Origin: JASMTM01 sp964441735 | GTDB taxonomy: Bacteria > Thermotogota > Thermotogae > Petrotogales > Kosmotogaceae | Reading direction: 5' to 3' | Assembly (NCBI GenBank): GCA_964441735.1 | Contig: CAYTVB010000015.1 | Span: forward strand, 1-41,608 | DNA length: 41,608 bases | Shown: positions 6,024-13,996 of the stretch, piece after piece | Layout of the letters: each line of letters opens with the position of its first letter | Position numbering within the stretch: position 1 is the stretch's first letter | Position numbers and translations under genes: made by a program | The notes under the pieces: model-generated | Told to the model about the DNA's origin: nothing | Seen by the model: the letters and a program-made list of their open reading frames with translations, nothing else | The model's database searches: none

Positions 6024-7789
6024 GAAAATTTTTTATGTTAGAAATAGACCTTTCAAATAAAAAGTATGAAAAAGTTGATGTAACGGAATATTTTGATAAT
6101 TGGCTTGGAGGTACCGGTGTAGCCGCTAAATTACTATCTGAGTGTTGCAGTTCCGAGATTTCACCTTATTCATCAAAAGCTCCAATAATTTTTGCAATAG
6201 GGCCACTTAACAATTTATTTCCCGTTATTACGAAGACAGTTTGTTTATTTAAATCACCACTCACCAACGATTTAGGCGAGTCGCACGCAGGGGGTAGATT
6301 GGCTCTTGCTATGTATGAAGCAGGCTTTCATGTTATCAAAATAACAGGCAAATGTGAAAAACCCACTCTGCTGGAAATTGAGAATGATACAGTTCAATTT
6401 CATCAGGCATTTTCATTAAAGGGAATGTCTGCTCTGGCAACACATAGGGTTATTAGGGATAGAATAGACTCAATCGGAAAACGGTCAATAATTCGTATAG
6501 GACCAGCTGGTGAAAGGCTTTCACCTATAGCCTGCGCAACAGTCGATTCTTCAAGGCATTTTGGAAGACTCGGTCTTGGTGGTGTAATGGGTTCTAAAAA
6601 TCTCAAGGCTCTGGTAATTTCTGGAAATAAGTATTGGTCTATAAAGAATAAAGGGGAGTATATGAAGCTGTATAACAAATTATACAATGATGTTGTTGAG
6701 TCAGACGCAATGACAAAATATCATGACCTTGGTACTCCAATGAACATTCTTCCACTAAACAAAATAAACGGACTGCCCACAAGAAATTTTTCGCAGGGAT
6801 ACTTTGAAGGAGCTAAAATTATTTCCGGTGAAAGTTTTGCTAATAACAATTTAGCGCAACAAATTGCTTGTGCTGGATGTCAAATTGGTTGCATTCATAT
6901 GGCAACTTACAGGGAACCCTACGATGAAGAACACAATATGTACAAAACTACAAAGGTTTCATATGATTATGAATTAATCTACGCACTGGGTACTAATCTT
7001 TCAATTGATTCAAAGATAATGATTTTGAAACTTTTACAATTCATTGAGAAGCAGGGTTGGGATGCTATAAGTATGGGGGTAACTCTTTCATGGGCTACAG
7101 ACACATTCCAGAAAGGCATAATTAATCAGAAACAAACAAATGGTCTGATGATTAACTATGGTAACGGTGAAGTTTATTTAAATGTACTGAAGAATATTAC
7201 ATATGGAACAAATGAGTTTTATAGAGATCTTGAACATGGGTCTTATTACTGTTCAAAAAAATATGGAAACCCTGATGATTCTATTGTTTTTGGAAAAAAT
7301 GAGTCTCCAGGGTATGTGACAGGTGTTAACGCTTTTCTTGGATTCGCAACAGGTGTAAGACATTCTCATCTGGATAGTGCAGGATACTCTGTTGATCAAA
7401 ATCTATTGAAAGAAACAACAGAAAGGAAAACTCAGGTAGCAAATTTGTACAGTGAAGCACTATGGAGAATGATTTTTAATTCACTTGTTGGTTGTTTGTT
7501 CGCAAGAAAAATATATACTAAAGAAACGGTAATTGAAGCGCTAGATGTTATCGGTGTTAAGGGCTGGAATGAGCAAAGGCTAGATGATCTATCCCATAGC
7601 ATTCACGGGTTGAAATATAAATTCAAAATTGACAATGGTTTCAGTTTAGAAGAAATTCAGCTGCCTAAAAAATTACTAAATGTTTATTCATCAAACGGAA
7701 AGATCAATAAAAAGGAGTTTGAAAAAGGAATAAACCAATACAGCAGGTACATCAAAAATGATATTGAATATGTAAAAGATAGCAAATAA
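6020..7789 (+). CDS. Aldehyde ferredoxin oxidoreductase family (tungstopterin) catalytic subunit
   Basis: A 589-residue cytoplasmic oxidoreductase that should oxidise aldehydes to acids with a tungsten (or molybdenum) bis-pterin and one [4Fe-4S] cluster. The cluster ligands are present at C284, C287, C291 (ACAGCQIGC) and C492 (SLVGCLFA), matching the spacing in the Pyrococcus AOR. N-terminal pterin-contact segments are visible: WLGGTGVAAKLL (28-39), ESHAGGRLA (87-95), RIGPAGERLSPIA (159-171) and SSRHFGRLGLGGVMGSKNLKA. HSHLDSAGYS at 448-457 lies in the substrate/pterin domain. Pairing with a dedicated four-cluster ferredoxin is the layout of multi-subunit members such as WOR5-like enzymes. Substrate range cannot be read from sequence. 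No cofactor or tungstate-uptake gene lies in the window. Confidence 0.93.
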   Translation: MRKFFMLEIDLSNKKYEKVDVTEYFDNWLGGTGVAAKLLSECCSSEISPYSSKAPIIFAIGPLNNLFPVITKTVCLFKSPLTNDLGESHAGGRLALAMYEAGFHVIKITGKCEKPTLLEIENDTVQFHQAFSLKGMSALATHRVIRDRIDSIGKRSIIRIGPAGERLSPIACATVDSSRHFGRLGLGGVMGSKNLKALVISGNKYWSIKNKGEYMKLYNKLYNDVVESDAMTKYHDLGTPMNILPLNKINGLPTRNFSQGYFEGAKIISGESFANNNLAQQIACAGCQIGCIHMATYREPYDEEHNMYKTTKVSYDYELIYALGTNLSIDSKIMILKLLQFIEKQGWDAISMGVTLSWATDTFQKGIINQKQTNGLMINYGNGEVYLNVLKNITYGTNEFYRDLEHGSYYCSKKYGNPDDSIVFGKNESPGYVTGVNAFLGFATGVRHSHLDSAGYSVDQNLLKETTERKTQVANLYSEALWRMIFNSLVGCLFARKIYTKETVIEALDVIGVKGWNEQRLDDLSHSIHGLKYKFKIDNGFSLEEIQLPKKLLNVYSSNGKINKKEFEKGINQYSRYIKNDIEYVKDSK

Positions 7790-7829
7790 TTAGTTATTTA
7801 GTTTTTAGTGTGATTTAAGGGTCGAAACG

Positions 7830-8183
7830 CTAATCATATTTATTATTTTGATTTTCATTATTCCAAAATACGGTGACTATCTCAAGGTACTCATTATGAA
7901 TTGCCACAATAACGGTCAGTTTATCATCAAAAACCTTTATACGGTTAGTTTTGGTTATGCTTGTTTCAATTTCTTCTGAATCAAGAAGGTTGTAAATTCT
8001 TTCCGGATCAATATTTCGTTCGTCCATTCTCTGAATAGCGTGCGGTGAAAAAGAAACCTTTAGCGTCTTTTCTTCATTATCATCAACAAACGGGCCATCA
8101 TTTTCTGCATTTTCTTCCTGGAAGCTTTTTACTACCATTGCAATGATAATTATTCCAATTACCATGCCAATAATGTACAACAT
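7830..8183 (-). CDS. Membrane-anchored DUF4258 protein
   Basis: About 117 residues: one N-terminal membrane anchor (LYIIGMVIGIIIIAMVV), an acidic linker, then a DUF4258-like domain with the typical HAIQRMDERNI motif near its start and an EIVTVFW strand at the end. DUF4258 belongs to a RelE/BrnT-like fold group, many members of which are toxins. Here the domain is tethered to the membrane and no antitoxin-like gene adjoins it, so function is unknown. I choose ATG at 8183, because AAGGTGAG lies just upstream; an in-frame ATG at 8198 has no ribosome binding site and lies upstream of or at the predicted transcript start. It is divergent from the ABC permease, with only 28 bases between the starts. 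Confidence 0.7.
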   Translation of the reverse strand: MLYIIGMVIGIIIIAMVVKSFQEENAENDGPFVDDNEEKTLKVSFSPHAIQRMDERNIDPERIYNLLDSEEIETSITKTNRIKVFDDKLTVIVAIHNEYLEIVTVFWNNENQNNKYD

Positions 8184-8227
8184 TTCACTCACCTTCATAT
8201 AAAATATAAATATGGGTGAACTTACAA
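8174..8227. promoter_or_regulatory. Overlapping divergent promoters
   Basis: Plus strand: TGTACA (8174-8179), 18-base spacer, TATAAA (8198-8203), predicting a start at about 8211, at the ATG of the permease. Minus strand: TTGTAA (8227-8222), 17-base spacer, TTTTAT (8204-8199), predicting a start at about 8191. The same AT box would serve both directions, so polymerase can occupy only one promoter at a time. The boxes are seen; their use is inferred. Confidence 0.45.
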
Positions 8228-9840
8228 GATTAATAAAATGGCGAATTCTGGAAAATTATAACATTTTTACAAGGCACGGAATTAAGAGCCTTGTAATTAT
8301 TGTTGCCGCTATTGGCCTTATAGGGATGCTGATTTTTCCCTTTGTTTTTTATATGAGAGATTATTTTATACCAAATTTTGAAGAAATTGCAGAATTAGCT
8401 CCAAGGTTACAGGAATTAACCGGTGTCAATATAATTGCACTTATTATTGCTTTTTTAGCATCAGTAATATTTGTAATAATGCTTGGAAGTGATTTACCCG
8501 TAGCAATTTCTAATCTTTTTTTCTCTGACAGAGTAAGATTTTTATTAAGTGCTCCTGTTAAACCACAAAATATCTTCAGATCACAATTGCTGGAAGTTTT
8601 AACAGCTGGTAGTTTACCTTTATTGCTTTTTATACCTGTGTTTTTAAGTACGTTAAGTGGTCTTGGTTTTTCTGGAATAGATTTTTTTTACGCGCTTGTA
8701 CTGTTGATTTTGTTTATTATTCTTATCCTGATGTTGACAACCCTGGTTTCTTTTCTGGTTGTCTTTATAGCAAAAGGAAGAATGCTTAAATATATTTCAG
8801 TGATTATGACTGCATTTACTCTTTTTGCATTTATTTTCACCTTGAGATTTCTTGATTTTTCTCAAATAGATATGGCAAAACCACAGGAGGTTGTTGAGAA
8901 GTTTACAGGTTTTCAGGATGTGTTGCTTTCAAATTTTCTTCCCTGGAGTCCATTTGTAAAAGCTATTGTAGGCGATTATATTGACAAAATAGTTTTTGTT
9001 GTTTACTTTATTATTGTTGGCATTATTACTGACCTAATAGGCAGATTCCTTTACAAGAAAACCATTTTTTCCATCCAGAGTTCCACTGAAAAAAGAAAAA
9101 ATAACTATAAATTAAGGAAAAAGCGACTTCCTGTTTTCCTTTCACTTATGAAAAAAGAATTTACTCTGGTGTTTCGTGAGCCAAAACTTGCCTTTGCTTT
9201 TATATATCCATTGTTCTTTGTTCCCATAATTACACTTGTTAATCCCTTTTTGTTGCAGGGAGGCGGAGTTCTTCAGCTAATTGGGTTAAGTGTGTTTCTT
9301 ATTTGCAATTATACAACCGTTTCATCAACCGCTTTATTTGCTTTTGAAAGACAGGTGAAGGAATATAGAGAATCATTTCCTGTCAATTCTTTAATGAAAG
9401 CGGTTGCTAAGGGTTTAACGATCTTTGTTATATACTCGATCATAGTAATTGCATTGTTACTGTATTTTAGAATAAGAATTCCCGAATATTCAGATTTTAT
9501 AACGTTATTTATGTTGCTCTTATTACCCGCTGAGTTAGTTCTTTCATTTCTTGGTGGTGTGATAGAAAAACATCATGGCACAGGGGAATCTGAAAATGTA
9601 TTCAAATCTCTAACATTTATTGGGGCTGTACTTTCTTTTCTATTTAGTACTTTTATACCTGTGTTTTCAAGCCTGCCAGTTGCTTTGCTCAGATCCAGAA
9701 ACATTGATTTCTTTATTACTATTCTTGGTCTACAGATCTCAAATATAAGTCGCGTTCTTTTTGGACTGGTGATTCCGATAACAATATGGATAAGCTTGCT
9801 ACTGTGGTTTTTGAAGATATTTAGAACTGAGAGCAGATAA
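8212..9840 (+). CDS. ABC-2-type exporter permease, orphan
   Basis: A 542-residue membrane protein with about twelve predicted helices in two similar halves. The first half runs from roughly residue 25 to 285, and the second follows the charged linker (STEKRKNNYKLRKKR). The segment DRVRFLLSAPVKPQNIFRSQLLEVL after the second helix matches the 'LLLSAPV-x-P' element of large ABC-2 export permeases, and KEFTLVFREPKLAF begins the second half. Such permeases need an ABC ATPase; none is adjacent, so it must come from elsewhere. There is no ribosome binding site before the ATG at 8212, and the predicted promoter would give a leaderless mRNA. Substrate is unknown. Confidence 0.82.
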   Translation: MGELTRLIKWRILENYNIFTRHGIKSLVIIVAAIGLIGMLIFPFVFYMRDYFIPNFEEIAELAPRLQELTGVNIIALIIAFLASVIFVIMLGSDLPVAISNLFFSDRVRFLLSAPVKPQNIFRSQLLEVLTAGSLPLLLFIPVFLSTLSGLGFSGIDFFYALVLLILFIILILMLTTLVSFLVVFIAKGRMLKYISVIMTAFTLFAFIFTLRFLDFSQIDMAKPQEVVEKFTGFQDVLLSNFLPWSPFVKAIVGDYIDKIVFVVYFIIVGIITDLIGRFLYKKTIFSIQSSTEKRKNNYKLRKKRLPVFLSLMKKEFTLVFREPKLAFAFIYPLFFVPIITLVNPFLLQGGGVLQLIGLSVFLICNYTTVSSTALFAFERQVKEYRESFPVNSLMKAVAKGLTIFVIYSIIVIALLLYFRIRIPEYSDFITLFMLLLLPAELVLSFLGGVIEKHHGTGESENVFKSLTFIGAVLSFLFSTFIPVFSSLPVALLRSRNIDFFITILGLQISNISRVLFGLVIPITIWISLLLWFLKIFRTESR

Positions 9841-9896
9841 ATATATCATGATATAATCGATCAGAAATATAGAAAAGCTTTGTCGGAGGGATAAAA

Positions 9897-10988
9897 TTGA
9901 GAGTTGAAGAAATCAAATATCTTAGCAAGAAAATTATGGAAGCAAAAGAAGTACCTCTTGTTTGGGGACATTTTGGCGTTGGTAAAACTGACCTGGCAAG
10001 AGAAATAGCTGAAGAAACAAACAGAGAACTAATTATTCTTGTTATTTCACAGATGGAACCCGGGGATCTTATAGGATTGCCATCGCGCGGAGAAAATAGA
10101 ACAGAGTTTCTGAAGCCAGATTGGTGGCCAGAACATGGTAATGTAATAATAATGATAGATGAAATAAATAGAGCACACAGATCTATCAGAAATGCTATTA
10201 TGCAACTTCTTATTGATAGAAGAATACACAACCATTTTCTACCTGAAGGAAGCTGGGTAATTGCTGCAGCAAATCCACCTGATGAAGAATACGATCAGGT
10301 AGAACTTATTACCGATCCCGCTTTTATGTCAAGGTTTTTTCATCTGGAAATAACCCCTACTCCTGAAGAATGGATAAACTGGGCTAATTCAATGGAAGTA
10401 CCAACAGAAATAACCAACTTCATTAAAGAATATCCAGAATTTCTATCTAGAGATACGGTTGTTTCTATGCGTCTTGAATTACGACCGAGTCCCAGGAGCT
10501 GGTATAAACTTGGTAATGTTTTTAAAACACTTAATGAGAAGGATATAGAACAGTTTGGTTATCCAATTGCAGCAGGTATGATTGGACCGGAAGCAGCAAG
10601 AACCTTTATCAACAGAATCCAGGGTAAGCTAATTCTTCCGCAGGTTGAAGATGTTTTGTTTAACCTTGATGAGAATATAACTGAAAGAATTAAAAATATG
10701 AATATTTCAGCAGTCAGCGCTCTGGTCTCCAGAATAACCAAATATTTATCTGAGCTAAGTGAATCAAAGCTTCAAGAGATTATGGAAAATACTCCAAAAT
10801 TAGCGTCAAATTTATTGAAGATAGGTAAAATTATTCCCAAAGACTCTTTTTTCGGCATTATCAGACATGTGGTATATCAGATGGAAAAAGAAAAGGGCCT
10901 AAAAAGAGCCTTTTTTGAAAATCTTACTGAAGAGCTGGCTGCTGATGATGAAATTCTTCACTTTTTGGAGAAGAGGGAAGATAATTGA
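9897..10988 (+). CDS. MoxR-family AAA+ ATPase
   Basis: A 363-residue ATPase with Walker A GHFGVGKT (24-31), Walker B VIIMIDEI (83-90), sensor 1 AAANPP (123-128) and the arginine-finger region SRFFH (145-149). MEPGDLIGLP (53-62) is the MoxR-clade insert preceding Walker B. MoxR proteins act as chaperone-like unfoldases with von Willebrand A partners, activating or assembling protein complexes. The next gene encodes just such a VWA protein, overlapping by 4 bases. The start is TTG at 9897, six bases after GGAGGG; no ATG is available nearby. The client of the complex is not apparent from neighbours. Confidence 0.9.
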   Translation: MRVEEIKYLSKKIMEAKEVPLVWGHFGVGKTDLAREIAEETNRELIILVISQMEPGDLIGLPSRGENRTEFLKPDWWPEHGNVIIMIDEINRAHRSIRNAIMQLLIDRRIHNHFLPEGSWVIAAANPPDEEYDQVELITDPAFMSRFFHLEITPTPEEWINWANSMEVPTEITNFIKEYPEFLSRDTVVSMRLELRPSPRSWYKLGNVFKTLNEKDIEQFGYPIAAGMIGPEAARTFINRIQGKLILPQVEDVLFNLDENITERIKNMNISAVSALVSRITKYLSELSESKLQEIMENTPKLASNLLKIGKIIPKDSFFGIIRHVVYQMEKEKGLKRAFFENLTEELAADDEILHFLEKREDN

Positions 10989-12175
10989 AGAGAGATGCCG
11001 TTCAGGAAGCAGTAATTGAAATTTCGAGAGAGAGCCCTTTTTACAACTACCTGTTCATGTTTATTGAAAGAATACCCAGTACAACTGTTAGAACTTTTAA
11101 ATTAAGGGTATCCTCTTCAGGTAATATGCAGCTTCTTTATAATCCTGAAGTGCTTAACAATAAAGACTTCCTTCTTGTTCAGGCTCTTTTAAAGCACGAG
11201 TGTTTGCATATTGTAAATGGACATATACTTATTTCGGTAAAGAAAAAAAGAGATAAAGTGCTATGGGACCTTTGCATGGATGCAGCAATAAATCAATATA
11301 TTCGTGAATTAGATGTATTAAGTATGCCTCTTGACAAACTTTTATTAGAAGGTTGTGGGACAGATAACGAAAATTTCTTTGTCTCTCCACCCGGTTATCT
11401 TCCTGGTAAGACAGCTGAAGAATACCATGAATGGGCAACAGAGTTTATGAAAGATAATAATACAGTTGACCTTGAAATAATTGAGGAAAACATGACCATG
11501 CCTGATTCTCATGAAGAATTTGGCGATTTTGAAATACCTCACGAATATATTGATGAGTTATTAAAGAACATAGTTTCTGAAACTTATGAAAAGGCAAAAG
11601 ATGGAATAACAGAAGGTATTGAAGAATCAATATCTTTGCTTTTAAATAGACCAACTCTTGATTGGAAGACTATTATTAGAAGATTCATTGGTTCATCTCT
11701 TCATGTTGGTAGATATCGAACACCTATGAAACCTAACAGACGGTATGATGATCAACCTGGATGGAGAAATGATTACGCTGCAAAGGTAGTTATCGTTGTC
11801 GATACAAGTGGTAGTATTATCGAAGAAGAATTCAACGCATTCTTCAGTGAGATAGATGCTTTAACCAGAATTACTGATTCACGCATATGGCTTGTTCAAG
11901 TAGATGAAGCTGTTCAATCTGTTATGCAATATTCAAAAGGAGTATGGAAAGACTTAAAACTCATAGGTCGGGGTGAGACAGATTTGCAGCCTGCTATTGA
12001 TTATGCCCAGGAAGAGCTCAGGCCTGAAGGAATAATTGTTTTTACCGATGGATATACAGATGTGCCAGTAGTAAAAAGAAAGGCGCTGTTTGTACTGTCG
12101 AGTAAATATAATGACGCATTTTTTGACGACTGCAAAAAGATTTATGGGCGTTCTTCAGCGGTGATTGTACAATGA
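10985..12175 (+). CDS. VWA-like protein with metallopeptidase-like N-terminus (DUF2201 type)
   Basis: A 396-residue protein. The N-terminal half carries HECLHIVNGH (71-80), an HExxH zinc-metalloprotease-like motif with a third histidine close by, typical of the DUF2201 N-terminal domain. The C-terminal half is VWA-like, with the metal-ion-dependent adhesion motif DTSGS (273-277) and FTDGYTD later. The Asp-x-Ser-x-Ser ligand set is intact, so it probably binds Mg2+ and a partner. It is coupled to the MoxR gene before it (TTGA overlap) and to the unknown gene after it (4-base overlap). Whether the HExxH site cleaves anything is untested in this family as far as I know. Confidence 0.88.
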   Translation: MKRDAVQEAVIEISRESPFYNYLFMFIERIPSTTVRTFKLRVSSSGNMQLLYNPEVLNNKDFLLVQALLKHECLHIVNGHILISVKKKRDKVLWDLCMDAAINQYIRELDVLSMPLDKLLLEGCGTDNENFFVSPPGYLPGKTAEEYHEWATEFMKDNNTVDLEIIEENMTMPDSHEEFGDFEIPHEYIDELLKNIVSETYEKAKDGITEGIEESISLLLNRPTLDWKTIIRRFIGSSLHVGRYRTPMKPNRRYDDQPGWRNDYAAKVVIVVDTSGSIIEEEFNAFFSEIDALTRITDSRIWLVQVDEAVQSVMQYSKGVWKDLKLIGRGETDLQPAIDYAQEELRPEGIIVFTDGYTDVPVVKRKALFVLSSKYNDAFFDDCKKIYGRSSAVIVQ

Positions 12176-13044
12176 GCATTTATGCAGGACCTGTTTTACT
12201 TGAGAAAGACTTTCAGGGCTATTTTCGTGAACTTGAAAATACATTGATTTCTGAATCAGAAGTTCTTTTAGAAAGAGAGGACCTTCTCGAAACCAGATTT
12301 GGGCACTTTTGTACAACGGTTGTAAGAGACTCATTTATGAGATTTCCAATACTTTCATTTTTTGTTGACTCAGATGGGAAGAGCTTTTTTGGACTTTCCT
12401 CTTCGTCTCCTCTTGAAACATCAAGTGCTATATATAGGTTCTCAGATATACCCTTAACTGAAGAAGGGAAAAATATTTACAATGAATTGTTTCCTGAAAG
12501 TAATTCTCAAACAGTACAACGTGTCATTCTACAATATCCTTTAAAATTAAATTTTATAGCTATTTGTGGTAATGAGAGATTATTAAAAAGAGAGAAGTTG
12601 AAGGATACGTTATCCGGAACAAACTACATGTCTCTTTCCGAAAAGATCAACGATTCGCTTTACAAAAAATATCTGGAAAGCTTTAGAAAATGGACCAATT
12701 TTCATAATGGTTCGGTTTTTGTCTTTCCTTACCAGGACAAAGTGAAATATGCGCTTAGCATTCCATCATTTGACTACAAGGTTGATTCGTCAATAATTAT
12801 TGAACTGTCAAGATTATTTAGAAAATTCATTGTTGATAAAATCTCCTTTCTTAGACAAACCAGTGTAACTCCCGATATGAATTTGAACACAACTGTTGCC
12901 ACTGTTTTTGAGTCTGATCTATTGGATTCAGAAAGAATCATAGATAAATTAGAAGATTTTTATAAGTTATATTTCGAAACAATAGATAAGGCAATTTCTA
13001 CTCTTAAATCTAATGTGAATAATAATTTGAAGATACTGGAATAG
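12172..13044 (+). CDS. Protein of unknown family in the MoxR-VWA operon
   Basis: A 290-residue protein, apparently soluble, with no signal peptide or membrane segment. I do not recognise the family. The sequence alternates hydrophobic strands and charged helices. The middle has LKLNFIAICGNERLLKREKL, and the C-terminal 90 residues look helical (FRKFIVDKISFLRQ, then LDSERIIDKLEDFYKLYFETIDKAISTL). The start ATG at 12172 overlaps the stop of the VWA gene (ATGAG), so the three products are made together and probably work together. It may be the client, an adaptor or a regulator of the MoxR-VWA pair. Confidence 0.75.
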   Translation: MSIYAGPVLLEKDFQGYFRELENTLISESEVLLEREDLLETRFGHFCTTVVRDSFMRFPILSFFVDSDGKSFFGLSSSSPLETSSAIYRFSDIPLTEEGKNIYNELFPESNSQTVQRVILQYPLKLNFIAICGNERLLKREKLKDTLSGTNYMSLSEKINDSLYKKYLESFRKWTNFHNGSVFVFPYQDKVKYALSIPSFDYKVDSSIIIELSRLFRKFIVDKISFLRQTSVTPDMNLNTTVATVFESDLLDSERIIDKLEDFYKLYFETIDKAISTLKSNVNNNLKILE

Positions 13045-13077
13045 AAGTTAAATACCTTTTATTTTTAGGAGTTTTGT

Positions 13078-13638
13078 ATGCCCGACTTTAGAACACATAT
13101 ATCCATTGGTTTATATAGTTACCCTATTTATATTGCTGCTTTTATTGGTATTACCGAAGCTTTCAATATAGATTTCAACGTCAGCGCTACATTTATTGGA
13201 ATTGGTTATCTACTGTATATTCTTGGTAGTGATATACCCGATATCGATTCCCATTCAGCTCTAATTAAACGTACTTCAGAAGTTATTTTGGCTGCTATTG
13301 TTTCTGCGATTTTTTATATAAGTGTTGCATATCCATACTTCCAGAATTATTTAGTTGAGTTTTCAAATTCAAAGGCCATAGGTATAGGTGGTTCATTTGC
13401 CATTTCTGTCCTGATTGGTTTGGGGGTTTCCAAAACAATTGATTTACTTTCTCATAGAGGATTTATGCATACATTACTGGCTGCTATTTGTTATGGTTTG
13501 CTTATAGATGCAATATATTTGGCGTCAGAAGGTTTTCAAATTGCCAATCCAGTGATTATTACAAATTCACTATACATTTCATTATCTGGTTTTGTTGGTT
13601 ATTTTCTTCATTTGATAACTGATAAAATAAAAGCATAA
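13078..13638 (+). CDS. YdjM-like membrane-bound metal-dependent hydrolase
   Basis: A 186-residue polytopic membrane protein of the YdjM/DUF457 group. Conserved acidic and histidine residues are visible: H7 in DFRTHISIG, GSDIPDIDSHS (50-60), HRGFMHT (126-132) and FLHLITDKI near the C-terminus. These would form a metal site at the membrane face. About four to five helices separate them. Members are annotated as membrane-bound hydrolases, and one E. coli relative is LexA-regulated; the substrate is unknown. ATG follows AGGAG. It lies 33 bases after the unknown gene of the MoxR operon and may be read through from it. Confidence 0.8.
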   Translation: MPDFRTHISIGLYSYPIYIAAFIGITEAFNIDFNVSATFIGIGYLLYILGSDIPDIDSHSALIKRTSEVILAAIVSAIFYISVAYPYFQNYLVEFSNSKAIGIGGSFAISVLIGLGVSKTIDLLSHRGFMHTLLAAICYGLLIDAIYLASEGFQIANPVIITNSLYISLSGFVGYFLHLITDKIKA

Positions 13639-13673
13639 AGAAGTCTTTGATCCCGAGGAGGAATTATTAATTA

Positions 13674-13964
13674 ATGAAAGATAAAAAAGGTTTGAAAGGG
13701 ATTAGATTGTTTTTTGAACTTATATATTTTCCAGTAATATTCGCACTTTTATTTATGCTGGTCGGGGGATTCATAATAGGATTCTGGTTATCAATTATTG
13801 GACTTTTAGGAATAATTTTAATGATATATTTACGGTATAAAATGTATAAAAAAATCGCAGATGAGTTATATTCAGATGAAGATAGATATTCCGTTGGCGA
13901 AAATGAAGAAGAAATAGAAGCTGACGAAAACTATGATAAGAATATAAAAAAAGGGGAAGATTAA
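13674..13964 (+). CDS. Small membrane protein with acidic tail
   Basis: A 96-residue protein with two hydrophobic helices (about residues 12-35 and 39-56, including VGGFIIGFWLSIIGLLGIILMIYL). A Lys/Tyr-rich stretch and an acidic C-terminal tail (GENEEEIEADENYD) follow. No family was recognised. GAGGAGG lies 12 bases before the ATG, a long spacing. The last codons overlap the infB terminator stem on the other strand. It is probably co-transcribed with the YdjM-like gene 36 bases upstream. Confidence 0.65.
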   Translation: MKDKKGLKGIRLFFELIYFPVIFALLFMLVGGFIIGFWLSIIGLLGIILMIYLRYKMYKKIADELYSDEDRYSVGENEEEIEADENYDKNIKKGED

Positions 13965-13976
13965 GTACTCTTCCCC
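13950..13976 (-). terminator. Intrinsic terminator of the infB operon
   Basis: Read on the minus strand: GGGGAAGA (13976-13969), an 8-base loop, TCTTCCCC (13960-13953), then a run of seven T (13952-13946). The T-run exists only in this direction. The stem lies inside the last codons of the convergent 96-aa gene. Confidence 0.85.
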
Positions 13977-13996
13977 GTATATACTTCCATTTTTAA

